NCBI GenBank assembly: GCA_902494295.1
Contig: CABUSL010000004.1
Span: forward strand, 1-39,689
Reading direction: 5' to 3'
Length of the DNA: 39,689 nt
Source of the DNA: an uncultured Collinsella sp.
GTDB taxonomy: Bacteria > Actinomycetota > Coriobacteriia > Coriobacteriales > Coriobacteriaceae
The notes below the pieces were generated by a model, which saw only the letters and a program-made list of their open reading frames with translations, ran no database searches and was not told the origin of the DNA. Position 1 is the first letter of the stretch. Every line of letters begins with the position of its first letter. A program made the position numbers and the translations under genes. Below are positions 14,480 through 23,265 of the stretch, piece after piece.

Positions 14480-15400
14480 TTAACGTATCACAGAGCGGCT
14501 CAGCATGACGATCTGATGCCTGTATCCACGAAGGGCTTGTCCGAGCGTGAAGATATTCTGGGGCAGGCAAATACCGTTCATGGAGTCCCCGATATGTTGG
14601 AGGTCAGCGCCGGCTGCTTTTGCTGCAAGGCCTATTTTCTTAATGGTCTCGCTGTCGCAGGAGTCTTGACTCGTCCCGTTCGCCGCCATGACGAGAACCT
14701 TCTCTTCAATTGACTTGCCTACGTTGTGGGATCGTACAAAGTCTACGATGGCGCGCAGGTCTGCTTCTTGGAAGCAAGGGACGGTGTAGGGGGCTGGCAC
14801 GAGAAGGATATCGACGCCGAGGTCAACAAACTTGCGCGCAATTTCGAGCGTCATGACAGGTTCCGCAACGCCCGCTCCATGCATTTTTCCGGCTATGACC
14901 AGGCCATTGAAATGCTCTTTGGAGAGTTTAATCGAATGGGCGATTGCATCGTTGGAGACGCCGGTTCCAGGGTTGCCCGTCAGGCAGATAAAATCAAATC
15001 CGAGTTCGTTAGCCTTTTCTAAGGTCTTGGGAGAGACGCGACGACCCATGGGGATTTCCGTTCGGGATTCAGACATCTCTGCCTCGTTATCAACTGGCTC
15101 CAGATTGACGCCAATGGGCCTTCCGCATGCTCGCTTCACCCAAGTGACCGGGTTTTCATTGAGATCATCTGGAATACCGGCAATAACTGGATCGAACACA
15201 TCGAGCGCGTTAAACAGAAGCAGGTCGGCACCTGCGGCACGTTCGATTTCTGCATTAGTAACGCCGCCGAGAAATTGGGAAGAGGGTACGTTTTCCGCCA
15301 TGATGGTACGTCCCTCGGAAGCCAGAATTGCCTGTTTTAGATCCATGGATGACGTGGCGGCAAAATCGGATGCGGACATGTTCAGTAATCGTTTGGGCAT
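14480..15400 (-). CDS. TIM-barrel-like protein of unknown function (DUF7916-like), PTS-linked
   Basis: This 306-residue protein begins MPKRLLNMSASDFAATS and shows alternating beta/alpha segments with GRTIMAENVP, GADLLLFNAL, RPIGVNLEPVD, FICLTGNPGTGVSN, VIAGKMHGAG and VLVMAANGTSQDS. These suggest a phosphate-binding TIM barrel. From memory it resembles a family that recurs beside PTS genes, sometimes loosely annotated as a dehalogenase or phosphonomutase; its reaction is not established. AAGGAAG lies before the ATG at 15400. It is the first gene of a reverse-strand operon with the GntR gene and is divergent from an EIICB. A role in metabolising the imported phosphosugar is inferred. It does not look like LacD. 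Confidence 0.6.
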   Translation of the reverse strand: MPKRLLNMSASDFAATSSMDLKQAILASEGRTIMAENVPSSQFLGGVTNAEIERAAGADLLLFNALDVFDPVIAGIPDDLNENPVTWVKRACGRPIGVNLEPVDNEAEMSESRTEIPMGRRVSPKTLEKANELGFDFICLTGNPGTGVSNDAIAHSIKLSKEHFNGLVIAGKMHGAGVAEPVMTLEIARKFVDLGVDILLVPAPYTVPCFQEADLRAIVDFVRSHNVGKSIEEKVLVMAANGTSQDSCDSETIKKIGLAAKAAGADLQHIGDSMNGICLPQNIFTLGQALRGYRHQIVMLSRSVIR

Positions 15401-15756
15401 TGTTACTTCCTTTGACTAGAACGACAGGCTTGTGACATTGTCTCTAATATTGTTACAACAATATATTCAATATGTTATATCCAATCGGTGAACGGTTGCA
15501 AGCTTATTGTATTGCTCGGAAAAAATAGCCTTTAGCTGGGAAAACATTATATTAATCAACTACCGTTCACCGAATAAGTATTTGAATTCTTGACATATCG
15601 ACAAAGCGGAAAAAGAATTGGTTATGACAAATCGCGCAAATGATATTACATTTCGCACAAGAACGTATTCACTTACATAAGTGGATACAAACGGGGACGA
15701 CGACGGTTGAGTCCGGATAAATCGTTGTGTGCCCGGGAATCATGAAAGGATGTGTT
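15401..15756. promoter_or_regulatory. Divergent control region between the GntR operon and EIICB
   Basis: This AT-rich 356-bp region holds no gene. ATATTGTT-AC-AACAATAT (15447-15464) is an inverted repeat of the TTGT-N-ACAA type expected for a GntR protein, 47 bases from the TIM-barrel start. A 12-bp inverted repeat pairs TCGGTGAACGGT (15485-15496) with ACCGTTCACCGA (15562-15573). A forward promoter TTGACA (15590-15595), 17-base spacer, AAGAAT (15613-15618) would serve the EIICB gene. Confidence 0.65.
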
Positions 15757-17451
15757 ATGGACGCTATCGTCAAATTCCTTGAAAAACACCAGCCCCTCTT
15801 CGACAAAATCTCGAGGAACATTTATCTGGTGGCGATTAAGGATGGCTTTCTCTCGAATATGCCAATTGTGCTGTTCTCGAGCCTGTTCCTTCTTCTTTCG
15901 ACGCTCCCTGCCTATGTAGGCATCACGCTTCCGTCTGAGGTGCTGGATTTCTTCAATAAAATCTATGCATATACCATGGGACTTCTTGGCATTATGGTGG
16001 CCGGCACCACGGCGAGCTCACTTGCCATGTCGATGAACCGTCGCATGCCTTCGGGTAAATCTCTCAACCCCACCTCGTGCATGGTTTGTGCCATGTGCGG
16101 CATGCTCTTGCTATCGGTGACGAACGATGTTGTCTCGATTGGCGGAGCAGATACATCTGTTTTTGAAACCGGCTATATGGGAACCAAGGGTTTTCTCGCT
16201 GCGTTCGTAGCCGCATTCTTGACCGTTAATATCTATAAGGTGTGCATTAGCCATAATGTGACGATCAAGCTTCCCAAAGAGGTCCCTGGCTCTATTGCGC
16301 AGAGTTTTCGCGATATCTTTGCATTTGGGTTTTCGATCCTTGCGTGCGCTTTTATCGATCTTGCGAGCCGCAAGCTGCTTGCTGTGCCGTTCGCCAATTT
16401 GGTATCCGCTCTCATCTCGCCGCTGTTCTCCGCGGTCGACACCTATCCTGGCATGGCGCTTATCGAAGGCGCGGTCGCGCTTTTCCAATTTATGGGTATC
16501 CACGGTGCTTCGGTTGTCATGAGTCCGATCAATGCTGCGCTCTACGGCAATACCGTTACCAATCTTGAGGTTTTCCAAGCAGGTGGACACCCGTCAATTG
16601 CTCTCACGCAGGACTTTACAAGCTTCATCGGCGGTCTGGGCGGTTCTGGCTGCACGTTCATCGTTCCTATTATCCTGATCATGTTTATGCGCTCCAAGCA
16701 GCTTAAAGCCATGGGCAAGGCATCGATTATCCCGGTGATTTTTGGAGTTAACGAGCCCGTTATCTTCGGTATGCCGATTGTTCTCAATCCCTATATGTTC
16801 GTGCCCTTCCTAGTGGCTCCTATGGTCAACGCCATTATCGGTAAATTTTTCATTGACGTCATTGGAATGAACGCCCCCATGTATACCATGCCGTGGGCGC
16901 TTCCCGGCCCAATTGGTGCGTTCCTCACCACGGGTCTCGATCTGCGTTCTCTCGTATTGATGGCAGTGCTGTTGGTCGTCGACTTTGTGATTTACTATCC
17001 GTTCTGCAAGGCGTATGACCATCAGCTTTGTTTGGAAGAGTCTGCAAAGGAGACTGCAGGAACCTCGGATGCAGATGCTATTGCCGCACAGGAAAATGTC
17101 GCAAAAGCTCTCGAGGCGGTAAAGGACAAGGCGGAGCAGATCCGCGTGCTTGTGCTTTGCCAGGGTGCCGGCACTTCGACTCTCTTGGCAAATGCTCTTC
17201 GCGAAGGTGCCGCTGCTAAGGGTATCGATCTGGTTTCTCAGTCCGGTGCGTACGGAAGCCACTATGAGACGATGGATCAGTACAACGTGATTGTTCTGGC
17301 GCCCCAGGCACGCATGTACTATGACGCTATGAAGGCCGATACCGATCGCCTTGGAATTAAACTGCTCACCACAAGGGGCAAGGAGTATATCGACCTTACC
17401 AACGATCCCGAAGGTGCAATTGACTGGATCGTTCAGGAGCTGGCCAAATAG
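15757..17451 (+). CDS. Lactose/cellobiose-family PTS EIICB (LacE-like), copy 1
   Basis: This 564-residue fused permease has an N-terminal EIIC membrane domain (about residues 1-425) and a C-terminal EIIB domain. The phosphorylated cysteine is Cys468 in VLCQGAGTSTLL. It opens MDAIVKFLEKHQP, as do the paralogues at 22990 and, nearly so, 26290. The ATG at 15757 has GAAAGGA upstream; ten extra N-terminal codons from 15727 lack support. It has no EIIA or glycosidase beside it, unlike the other copies, and would need LacF (34413) or another EIIA. Substrate is a disaccharide of the lactose/cellobiose type; the exact sugar is unknown. Confidence 0.92.
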   Translation: MDAIVKFLEKHQPLFDKISRNIYLVAIKDGFLSNMPIVLFSSLFLLLSTLPAYVGITLPSEVLDFFNKIYAYTMGLLGIMVAGTTASSLAMSMNRRMPSGKSLNPTSCMVCAMCGMLLLSVTNDVVSIGGADTSVFETGYMGTKGFLAAFVAAFLTVNIYKVCISHNVTIKLPKEVPGSIAQSFRDIFAFGFSILACAFIDLASRKLLAVPFANLVSALISPLFSAVDTYPGMALIEGAVALFQFMGIHGASVVMSPINAALYGNTVTNLEVFQAGGHPSIALTQDFTSFIGGLGGSGCTFIVPIILIMFMRSKQLKAMGKASIIPVIFGVNEPVIFGMPIVLNPYMFVPFLVAPMVNAIIGKFFIDVIGMNAPMYTMPWALPGPIGAFLTTGLDLRSLVLMAVLLVVDFVIYYPFCKAYDHQLCLEESAKETAGTSDADAIAAQENVAKALEAVKDKAEQIRVLVLCQGAGTSTLLANALREGAAAKGIDLVSQSGAYGSHYETMDQYNVIVLAPQARMYYDAMKADTDRLGIKLLTTRGKEYIDLTNDPEGAIDWIVQELAK

Positions 17452-17486
17452 TGGATGCACTTCGTCGTTGATTCGTCGGTGTATGG

Positions 17487-17524
17487 TACGGCCCCGCAGC
17501 TTATTGAGCTGCGGGGCCGTATTT
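17487..17524 (+). terminator. Terminator after EIICB copy 1
   Basis: A perfect 15-bp stem pairs TACGGCCCCGCAGCT (17487-17501) with AGCTGCGGGGCCGTA (17507-17521) across a TATTG loop, followed by TTT. Confidence 0.88.
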
Positions 17525-17613
17525 CGTTGAGTATCTAATTGAGACAATACGCGCAACCGTCGTGAGATCGCATTGGCGCTCTCCGAGTCACCGACAAACT
17601 GTCTTCCATCTAT

Positions 17614-18009
17614 GTGACCAATTCGCTTTCGGCCTTTAGCCTGCTCGAGGCGCGCGAGGATTGCGAGCTGTGCCCGGTGGGCGGCATGTACCGTCGCCGC
17701 ACCGCCGCCTTTGTGGGCCCCATGGCCGAGGATACCCTGCGCGCACTAGGGATTGACACGGCGTTTATCGGTGCCAACGGCATTCTGGACGGCGACGTGT
17801 CCACGTCCAACATGGACGAGGGCCGTATCCAGCAGCTCGCTTTTAGCAAAGCGGACTCGCGCTATCTGATCGCCGACTCCAGCAAGATCGGCAAGCGCGA
17901 CTTCTACACCTTCTGCCGCTTGGACAATTTGGACGTCGTGGTGTGCGAGCCGGGTATTACCGCCGAGGATCGCGCCGCCATCGAGGAGCACGCGCAGGTC
18001 ATTTGCTAG
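17614..18009 (+). pseudogene. Truncated copy of the DeoR regulator (C-terminal 131 codons)
   Basis: The product from VTNSLSAF to AQVIC matches the last 131 residues of the DeoR protein at 12651 with about ten differences. The helix-turn-helix half is absent: similarity starts abruptly at GTGACCAATTCG (17614), with unrelated bases before it. Short matches continue after the stop (GGAGGACTTTT, ATGACGCGCAAATA), so the copied block includes the 3' flank. If translated from the GTG it would give a sensor domain without DNA binding, but no ribosome site is seen. It is best read as a duplication remnant. Confidence 0.88.
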
Positions 18010-18114
18010 CTAGCGCAGCAGGAGGACTTTTGCCCTTGCCAGCGCGGGGTTACCGCTTCACAATGACGCGCAAATAACTTTGGGCAACAAGGATGAGGCT
18101 ATTCTGAGATATGA

Positions 18115-19347
18115 CTAGACTCCGTATCTCGTCTTTATGTCCCTTGAGAATGAATCGTAGTCTTCATAGAGCCCTTCTCTGCTTTCATCCTCGGCGTGGT
18201 TTACACGTTCAAGGAGCTTATCCTTTGAAGCCTCTTTTGTTATTGCGGCCTCGCCATCGGGTATTGTGGCTTGCAAGAATAGTTCTAGAGCATGGACGTC
18301 TTTGAGTATGTAGCCCGTCGAACGACCCGCTCCTGTTTTTTCGATTGCGCTGCAACTAACAAGCTGGCCGAGGGTTCGTTTAACGGTTACCTCGCTGATA
18401 TCGGGGCAGCTGGACCGGATGTCGGATTTCTTAATGACGCCGGGTCTCTGTTGAAATAGAACAGCGATGCGCGCTTGCTTCGACATGGGACGAGTGCTTG
18501 ATTCAATTAAGGTACGCTGCTCGAGCTGTCGGTAGGCGGCCAGGGTTGTTCCGAGCATGAAACGGATAAAGGGTACTTCGGTGTTTTGATTTTCATTCCA
18601 TCCAGTGGAGCTTGCAGCGAGGGCGTTGTAGTAAAGCGCTTTGTTGTCTTCAATAAGTCGTTCGATGCTGATGTAACGCGCAACATCGTATCCAGTCTTT
18701 TCGAGCAGCAGCGTTGTAAGGAGCCGGCTCATCCTGCCATTGCCATCGTTGAAGGGATGAATGCTAACAAAATCGAAGATAAAGCGGAGCGATATAAGGA
18801 GGGGATCGCAAACTTGGCGAGATAAAGCATCGTTGAGGGACTGGCAGGCTTCTTTAATAAGTCCCGGGGTTGCTAGAGCCGAAGGGGGCCTAAAGCGCAC
18901 AAATCGATTACCTTGATCGTCAATGGAGACGATTTCGTTATCGCCATCTTTCCAATGGCCTCCATACGAGATTGCCGTGTGCGCCATGAGGTCACGATGC
19001 AACTGCAGAATGACCGATGGCGTTACGGGAATGGAATCGTGTTGCTCGTGAATAAGCGACAGCACATCTCGGTATCCAGCGATTTCTTCCTCTGCGCGGG
19101 AGCTTGGCTTGGCGGAATACGCCATGATCGCTTTGAGTCTTTTTTGGGTGGTAACAATTCCTTCAAGTCCGTTGGAGGATCGGGTGCTTTGGATCTTAGC
19201 CTCCTCCATTAGGGACGATAGAAGCTCGGGTTTGACTTGACTCAGAGCAAGCTGACGGCCTTTATGCTCGCGTATCGAGAGGAGGAGGTTGGTGATTGGA
19301 GTTGCTTCGAGTTCCGCTGGGACTGTGGTGTAATCGAACTGGCGCAT
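18115..19347 (-). CDS. Fic-domain protein, autoinhibited class II type
   Basis: This 410-residue protein carries the full Fic motif HPFNDGNGR (residues 197-205), so AMP transfer or a related nucleotide transfer to a target protein is expected. An N-terminal inhibitory helix is present: S58-N-G-L-E62-G63 fits the (S/T)xxxE(G/N) motif, whose glutamate blocks the active site. A winged-helix-like segment around residues 300-350 (ARIAVLFQQRPGVIKKSDIR) resembles the C-terminal DNA-binding part of such proteins. AGGAG lies before the ATG. It is the only gene in the region unrelated to sugar use. The inverted repeats at 19356-19430 suggest it controls its own transcription. Confidence 0.92.
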   Translation of the reverse strand: MRQFDYTTVPAELEATPITNLLLSIREHKGRQLALSQVKPELLSSLMEEAKIQSTRSSNGLEGIVTTQKRLKAIMAYSAKPSSRAEEEIAGYRDVLSLIHEQHDSIPVTPSVILQLHRDLMAHTAISYGGHWKDGDNEIVSIDDQGNRFVRFRPPSALATPGLIKEACQSLNDALSRQVCDPLLISLRFIFDFVSIHPFNDGNGRMSRLLTTLLLEKTGYDVARYISIERLIEDNKALYYNALAASSTGWNENQNTEVPFIRFMLGTTLAAYRQLEQRTLIESSTRPMSKQARIAVLFQQRPGVIKKSDIRSSCPDISEVTVKRTLGQLVSCSAIEKTGAGRSTGYILKDVHALELFLQATIPDGEAAITKEASKDKLLERVNHAEDESREGLYEDYDSFSRDIKTRYGV

Positions 19348-19355
19348 GCGGCTCC

Positions 19356-19430
19356 TTTCGGTATCACGAACATACTTTCGATATCATAATACCATTAAAT
19401 GATACCGAAAGTATGTTCGTGATACCGAAA
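19356..19430. promoter_or_regulatory. Large palindromic operator upstream of fic
   Basis: A perfect 25-bp inverted repeat pairs 19356-19380 with 19406-19430. It contains four copies of one decamer: TTTCGGTATC (19356), TTTCGATATC (19376), and GATACCGAAA at 19401 and 19421. The left arm ends next to the AGGAG ribosome site of fic, so binding would block transcription and an RNA hairpin could also mask translation. Nothing else is seen in 19431-19484. Confidence 0.75.
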
Positions 19431-19484
19431 ACTGGAAACCATGGTTCATAACTGCTTGGAAAGTTCGGATTTGACTATCTTATT

Positions 19485-19621
19485 GTCTTGATCTGTAACA
19501 GTTAGACGGTTAAAAGTGGGCTACGTGTTACAGATTGAGATCTTTCAGCCCTGGTCGCCCGTTCGTCTAAATCTATAACAGTTAGGATTGAAAATCCCTG
19601 CTAGATGTTACAGATCGAGAT
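19485..19621. repeat. Paired 57-bp palindromic repeats, pair 2
   Basis: Unit a is 19485-19541 and unit b 19565-19621, a period of 80. Both keep CTGTAACAGTTAG or CTATAACAGTTAGG in the left half and GTTACAGAT in the right. They lie between the fic operator and the terminator of the first GH1 operon, and mark the start of the three-module region. Confidence 0.9.
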
Positions 19622-19643
19622 AAACGGTCCGCACGGGCTCACC

Positions 19644-19690
19644 AAAAACAAAAAGACCGCATGCGAACCCGTGGAGGGATTCGCATGCGG
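19644..19690 (-). terminator. Terminator of module 1 EIICB-GH1 operon
   Basis: On the reverse strand CCGCATGCGAATCCC pairs with GGGTTCGCATGCGG (19657-19690), followed by TCTTTTTGTTTTTGG. Confidence 0.9.
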
Positions 19691-19714
19691 CCGACAGGGG
19701 GTATGCGGCAAAAG

Positions 19715-21136
19715 TTAGGCCATGAGCAGGCCGGTCTCCGCGACGTTCTTGTACCAGTACGCGCTTGCCTTGGGATAGCGCTTCTGGGTCTCAAAGTCGA
19801 TGTAGAACAGGCCATAGCGCTTGTTGTAGCCATTGGTCCAGGAGAACTGGTCCTGCAGCGACCACACAAAGTAGCCGTCGACGTTAACGCCACCGTCGAT
19901 TGCCTTGAGGATCCATGCGAGATGCTGACGCATATAGTCGATGCGAGGGGCGTCGTCGATAAAGCCGTCCTCAAAGTCGTCCTTATAGCCCATGCCGTTC
20001 TCGGTGATGTAGATCTTCTTGTAGTTGGGGTAATCGTTCTTAATGCGGAGCAGCAGGTCGTACAGGCCCTCGGGATAGATGATCCAGTCCCAATCGGTGG
20101 TGGGTACGCCTTCGCGCACGCATGACTCACCCACGCCCTTGAGGAACCAGCGCGAGGAGCCCTTGTCGCCGGTGCCATTGTGGTTGATGTCGTTTTCGCC
20201 TTCGGCGGCACGCAGGAACTGGCACTTGTAGGTGTTGACGCCCAGGCAATCGTTGTAGGGGAGCGCGGCGGTCAGCGCGGCGATGTCCTCGTCGCGGACG
20301 TCGAGCTCGCCGCCGGCGATATGGGCCAGCTTGGTCGCAGCCTCCATGGTGTCGGCTGCATAATGGCCGCGGAAGGTGGCGTCGAGTACCCAGCGGTTGT
20401 TGATGACGTCGGCCATGCGAGCTGCCTCGCAGTCGGCGGCGCTGTTGGGGTCGAGGGGATACTTGGGCTCCAGGTTCTGGACAATGCCGATCTCGCCCTC
20501 AAAGCCGCCCTCATGGAAGGCGACGACAGCCTTGGCGTGGGCTACCATCATGTTGTGCATGAGCTGGAAGGCCTTGTCCAGGCGGTACTTCTCGCCGTGC
20601 GGCCAGTTGCCGACGATAAAGCTGCCCTCGGCGGTTGCGGGAATCTCGTTAAACGTGAACCAGTGCTTGACCTCGGTGAACTCGGCAAAGCAGAACTTGG
20701 CGTACTCGACAAAGGCGTCGATCGTCGTGCGCGTCAGGAAGCCCTCGCCGCCGTTCTGGTAAAAGGCCTCGGGCGTATCGAAGTGATCGAGCGTGACATA
20801 GGGGATAACGCCAGCTTTGTTGCAGGTGGCGAAAAGCTCGTGATAGAAGGCAACGCCCTCGGGGTTAATCTCGCCAGTGCCGTTGGGGAAGATGCGGCTC
20901 CAAGCGATGGAGACGCGGATACCGTTGATGCCGAAGCGCTGGCACAGGTCGATATCGACCGGATATTTGTTGTAGAAGTCGCTTGCGGGATCGGGGGAGA
21001 AGCGACCCTGGGCTGCCAGGAAATCGTCCCAGGGCACTTTGCCCTTGCCGTGCGTACGGGTCTCGCCCTCAACCTGGTAAGCAGCGGTGGCGCCGCCAAA
21101 CACGAAGCCGTCGGGGAACTGCATGGGGTTGGTCAT
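19715..21136 (-). CDS. lacG: GH1 6-phospho-beta-galactosidase-like enzyme, module 1
   Basis: This 473-residue GH1 enzyme hydrolyses phosphorylated beta-glycosides made by the PTS. The acid/base Glu164 lies in TFNEI and the nucleophile Glu379 in YITENGMGY. The phosphate pocket motif FSWTNGYNKRYG gives Ser432, Trp433, Lys439 and Tyr441. These correspond to Ser428, Trp429, Lys435 and Tyr437 of LacG, where the Trp favours galacto over gluco substrates. Similarity to LacG runs along the whole length. GAAAGGA precedes the ATG. It follows EIICB by 75 bases, with a hairpin between them. The exact beta-galactoside is unknown. Confidence 0.88.
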   Translation of the reverse strand: MTNPMQFPDGFVFGGATAAYQVEGETRTHGKGKVPWDDFLAAQGRFSPDPASDFYNKYPVDIDLCQRFGINGIRVSIAWSRIFPNGTGEINPEGVAFYHELFATCNKAGVIPYVTLDHFDTPEAFYQNGGEGFLTRTTIDAFVEYAKFCFAEFTEVKHWFTFNEIPATAEGSFIVGNWPHGEKYRLDKAFQLMHNMMVAHAKAVVAFHEGGFEGEIGIVQNLEPKYPLDPNSAADCEAARMADVINNRWVLDATFRGHYAADTMEAATKLAHIAGGELDVRDEDIAALTAALPYNDCLGVNTYKCQFLRAAEGENDINHNGTGDKGSSRWFLKGVGESCVREGVPTTDWDWIIYPEGLYDLLLRIKNDYPNYKKIYITENGMGYKDDFEDGFIDDAPRIDYMRQHLAWILKAIDGGVNVDGYFVWSLQDQFSWTNGYNKRYGLFYIDFETQKRYPKASAYWYKNVAETGLLMA

Positions 21137-21170
21137 GAGTCATCCTTTCTGTGGGATACGAATAGGGAGA

Positions 21171-21197
21171 GGTGCCCGAACTGGGGATCCGGGCACC
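21171..21197 (-). other. Intercistronic hairpin between EIICB and GH1, module 1
   Basis: GGTGCCCG (21171-21178) pairs with CGGGCACC (21190-21197) between the EIICB stop and the GH1 start on the reverse strand. There is no T run, so it is more likely to protect or process the EIICB mRNA than to end transcription. Confidence 0.6.
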
Positions 21198-21211
21198 AAC
21201 AGAGGGAGGAA

Positions 21212-22990
21212 CTAGTCGAGGTTCTCGCGGAGCCACTTGATGGCGCCAGCGGGGTCGCGAGTAAGGTCGATATATTCCTTACCGCGCGGAGCGAGCAGCT
21301 TAATGCCCAGGCGATCGGTATCGGCCTTCATGTCGTTGTAGTAGCTACGGACCTGCGGGGCAAGCACGATAACGTCGTACTGATCCATGATGGCAGTGTG
21401 CTGGCCATAGGCGCCTGCGGAGGAAGCGATATTCTCTCCGGTCTGTGCGGCACCTTCCTTGATGGCGTTGGCGAGCATGGCAGAGGTACCGGCGCCGGCG
21501 CACAGGACGAGGACCTTCAGGCCATCGACATCCTTCTTGGAGGATGCATCGGCAGCGGGTTCGGGCTGATCGGCGACAGGCTTGCTGTCGGCGGCAGCGG
21601 CGGTCGGCTCGACGGAAGCGGTGGTCTGCTCGACAGCGGGCGCAGAGGTGCTGGCGGCGATGGTGGCAGCACCATCGGACTCGAGACCCAGCTCGGCGGC
21701 GCGCTCGGCCTCCTGGTCGCAGAGCAGCTTATCGTATGCCTTCAAGAACGGCAGGTAGATGATGGCGTCCAGCAAGATGATGATCGCGACAAACACCAAG
21801 GCGATAAGCTGGAAGTTCGTGGTGATGAAGATGCCGATGGGGGCAGGGGTGGCCCAAGGCACCACGAAGGAGAAGCCGTTCATGCCCACGTTATCGATAA
21901 AGAACTTGGCAACACTCACGTTGACGCAGCCGGCGGCAACAAAGGGGATGAGCATGTAGGGGTTAAGGATCATCGGCGCGCCAAAGAGCAGCGGTTCGTT
22001 GACGGCGAAGGCAACAGGAACAATCGAGGCCTTACCGACGGCTTTGAGCTGCTTGGACTTCATAAAGAGAATCAGCAGAAGCGGCACGATGAAGGTGGCG
22101 CCGGTGCCGCCGAACTCACCCACGAGCGACATGTTAAAGGTGAGGGAGTGGGCGGGGTGGCCACCGGCCAGCAGAACCTGCAGGTTCTCGGCCTGGTTGG
22201 CAAGACGGATGGGGTCGATGCCCGGCTGGACGATCGAGGGGCCGTGGACGCCGATGAACCAGAAGAACGCGGTGGCTGCCTGGATAAGGATAAGTCCGGG
22301 ATAGGTCTCTGCCGCAGTGAAGAGCGGGGAGAGCAGTTTGATAAGCAGCTCGGAGAACGGAACGCCCATGAGGTTGCGCACGACGACATCGATGATGCCG
22401 CAGATGATGACGGCGCCGCCAAAGGGGATGATGTCGCGGAAGTTCTGAGCGATGGCGCCCGGAACCTCCTTGGGCAGCTTAATGGTCAGATCGCGCGAGA
22501 CGCAGAACTTATAGACCCACACGGTAATGAACGCGGCGATATAGGCCGAGAACAGACCGCGCGTACCCATGCTGGTGCAATCGAAGACCGAAAGCTCGGA
22601 GCCGTCGAGCTTGGTGGTGAACTGTGTGACTGCGAGCAGCAGCATGCTGCACTGGGCGGCCACCATGGTGGAACCGTCGTTGAGCACTTTGCCGGCGGGC
22701 ATGCGACGGTTCATGGAAGCCGTGAAGTTCTTGGCGGTGGTGCCGGCAACCATGATGCCCATGACGCCCATGGTGAAGTTGTACAGCTTGTTGCACCAGT
22801 CGATGAGCGGCTGGGGCAGCGTGATGCCGACTACGCCAGGAAGGGTGGCAATGAGCAGAAAGATCGAAGAGGTGAGGACGATGGGCATGCACCCAAGGAA
22901 TCCGTCCTTAATAGCCTGGAGGTAGATGTTCCTCGAGATCTTCTCAAAGAACGGCTGATGCTTTTCGAGCATCTTTACGATGGCGTCCAT
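21212..22990 (-). CDS. Lactose/cellobiose-family PTS EIICB, module 1
   Basis: This 592-residue EIICB has an EIIC domain to about residue 430, an Ala/Pro/Thr-rich linker of about 50 residues (around 440-490) and an EIIB domain with Cys497 in VLCAGAGTSAML. AAAGGAG lies before the ATG at 22990. It is the first gene of the module 1 operon and is divergent from the LacI gene at 23266. The longer linker distinguishes it from the copy at 15757. It must obtain phosphate from an EIIA encoded elsewhere, most likely LacF at 34413. Confidence 0.92.
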   Translation of the reverse strand: MDAIVKMLEKHQPFFEKISRNIYLQAIKDGFLGCMPIVLTSSIFLLIATLPGVVGITLPQPLIDWCNKLYNFTMGVMGIMVAGTTAKNFTASMNRRMPAGKVLNDGSTMVAAQCSMLLLAVTQFTTKLDGSELSVFDCTSMGTRGLFSAYIAAFITVWVYKFCVSRDLTIKLPKEVPGAIAQNFRDIIPFGGAVIICGIIDVVVRNLMGVPFSELLIKLLSPLFTAAETYPGLILIQAATAFFWFIGVHGPSIVQPGIDPIRLANQAENLQVLLAGGHPAHSLTFNMSLVGEFGGTGATFIVPLLLILFMKSKQLKAVGKASIVPVAFAVNEPLLFGAPMILNPYMLIPFVAAGCVNVSVAKFFIDNVGMNGFSFVVPWATPAPIGIFITTNFQLIALVFVAIIILLDAIIYLPFLKAYDKLLCDQEAERAAELGLESDGAATIAASTSAPAVEQTTASVEPTAAAADSKPVADQPEPAADASSKKDVDGLKVLVLCAGAGTSAMLANAIKEGAAQTGENIASSAGAYGQHTAIMDQYDVIVLAPQVRSYYNDMKADTDRLGIKLLAPRGKEYIDLTRDPAGAIKWLRENLD

Positions 22991-23265
22991 AGAGCTCCTT
23001 TGCTACTTGATGCGCGATGCATGTGGATGGAACTGGTCGTCGATGGATGGTCAGGACTGCCCGGAAACCTTCCTGCTCAAGGAAGGCATTGCGAAATGAC
23101 AACGTTGTCATTTCGTTAATGACAACGTAAGACATTTTTGGAAGAGCAACAAGGATATACGGGTGAGCGGTCGATATTGTCCGGTAAACGGTTGATTTAT
23201 CAGTCAGGCAGGTGGTGTATGCTAGAACGCAAAAAACAAGCGATAGAGAACCGAGTGGAGAAGTA
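22991..23265. promoter_or_regulatory. Module 1 divergent control region with LacI operators
   Basis: A perfect 24-bp palindrome at 23092-23115 is centred on AATGACAACGTTGTCATT. A second, imperfect site AATGACAACGTAAGACATT begins at 23118. Both fit LacI-family operators and lie on the EIICB side. Nearer the LacI gene, CCGGTAAACGGTTG (23181-23194) is a copy of the motif shared with other sugar promoters, and TCGATATTGT (23171-23180) resembles part of the DeoR motif. Confidence 0.7.

Noticed and set aside
14480..15400. The TIM-barrel protein as the missing LacD aldolase
   Set aside because: Its N-terminus and motifs do not resemble LacD, GatY or KbaY, and it is not linked to lacC.
15757..17451. 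EIICB specificity for glucose-type beta-glucosides
   Set aside because: The sequence alone cannot separate lactose from cellobiose substrates, so no specific sugar was assigned to this copy.
17614..18009. Functional single-domain sugar sensor
   Set aside because: No ribosome site precedes the GTG and similarity starts abruptly inside the domain, so a duplication remnant is more likely.
20180..23119. Very long forward frame opposite the module 1 GH1 and EIICB genes
   Set aside because: It is antisense to two well-supported genes, has no ribosome site or recognisable domain, and its low-complexity composition is what the complement of high-GC codons gives. Similar mirror frames at 24461-26149 and 31073-32905 were dropped for the same reason.
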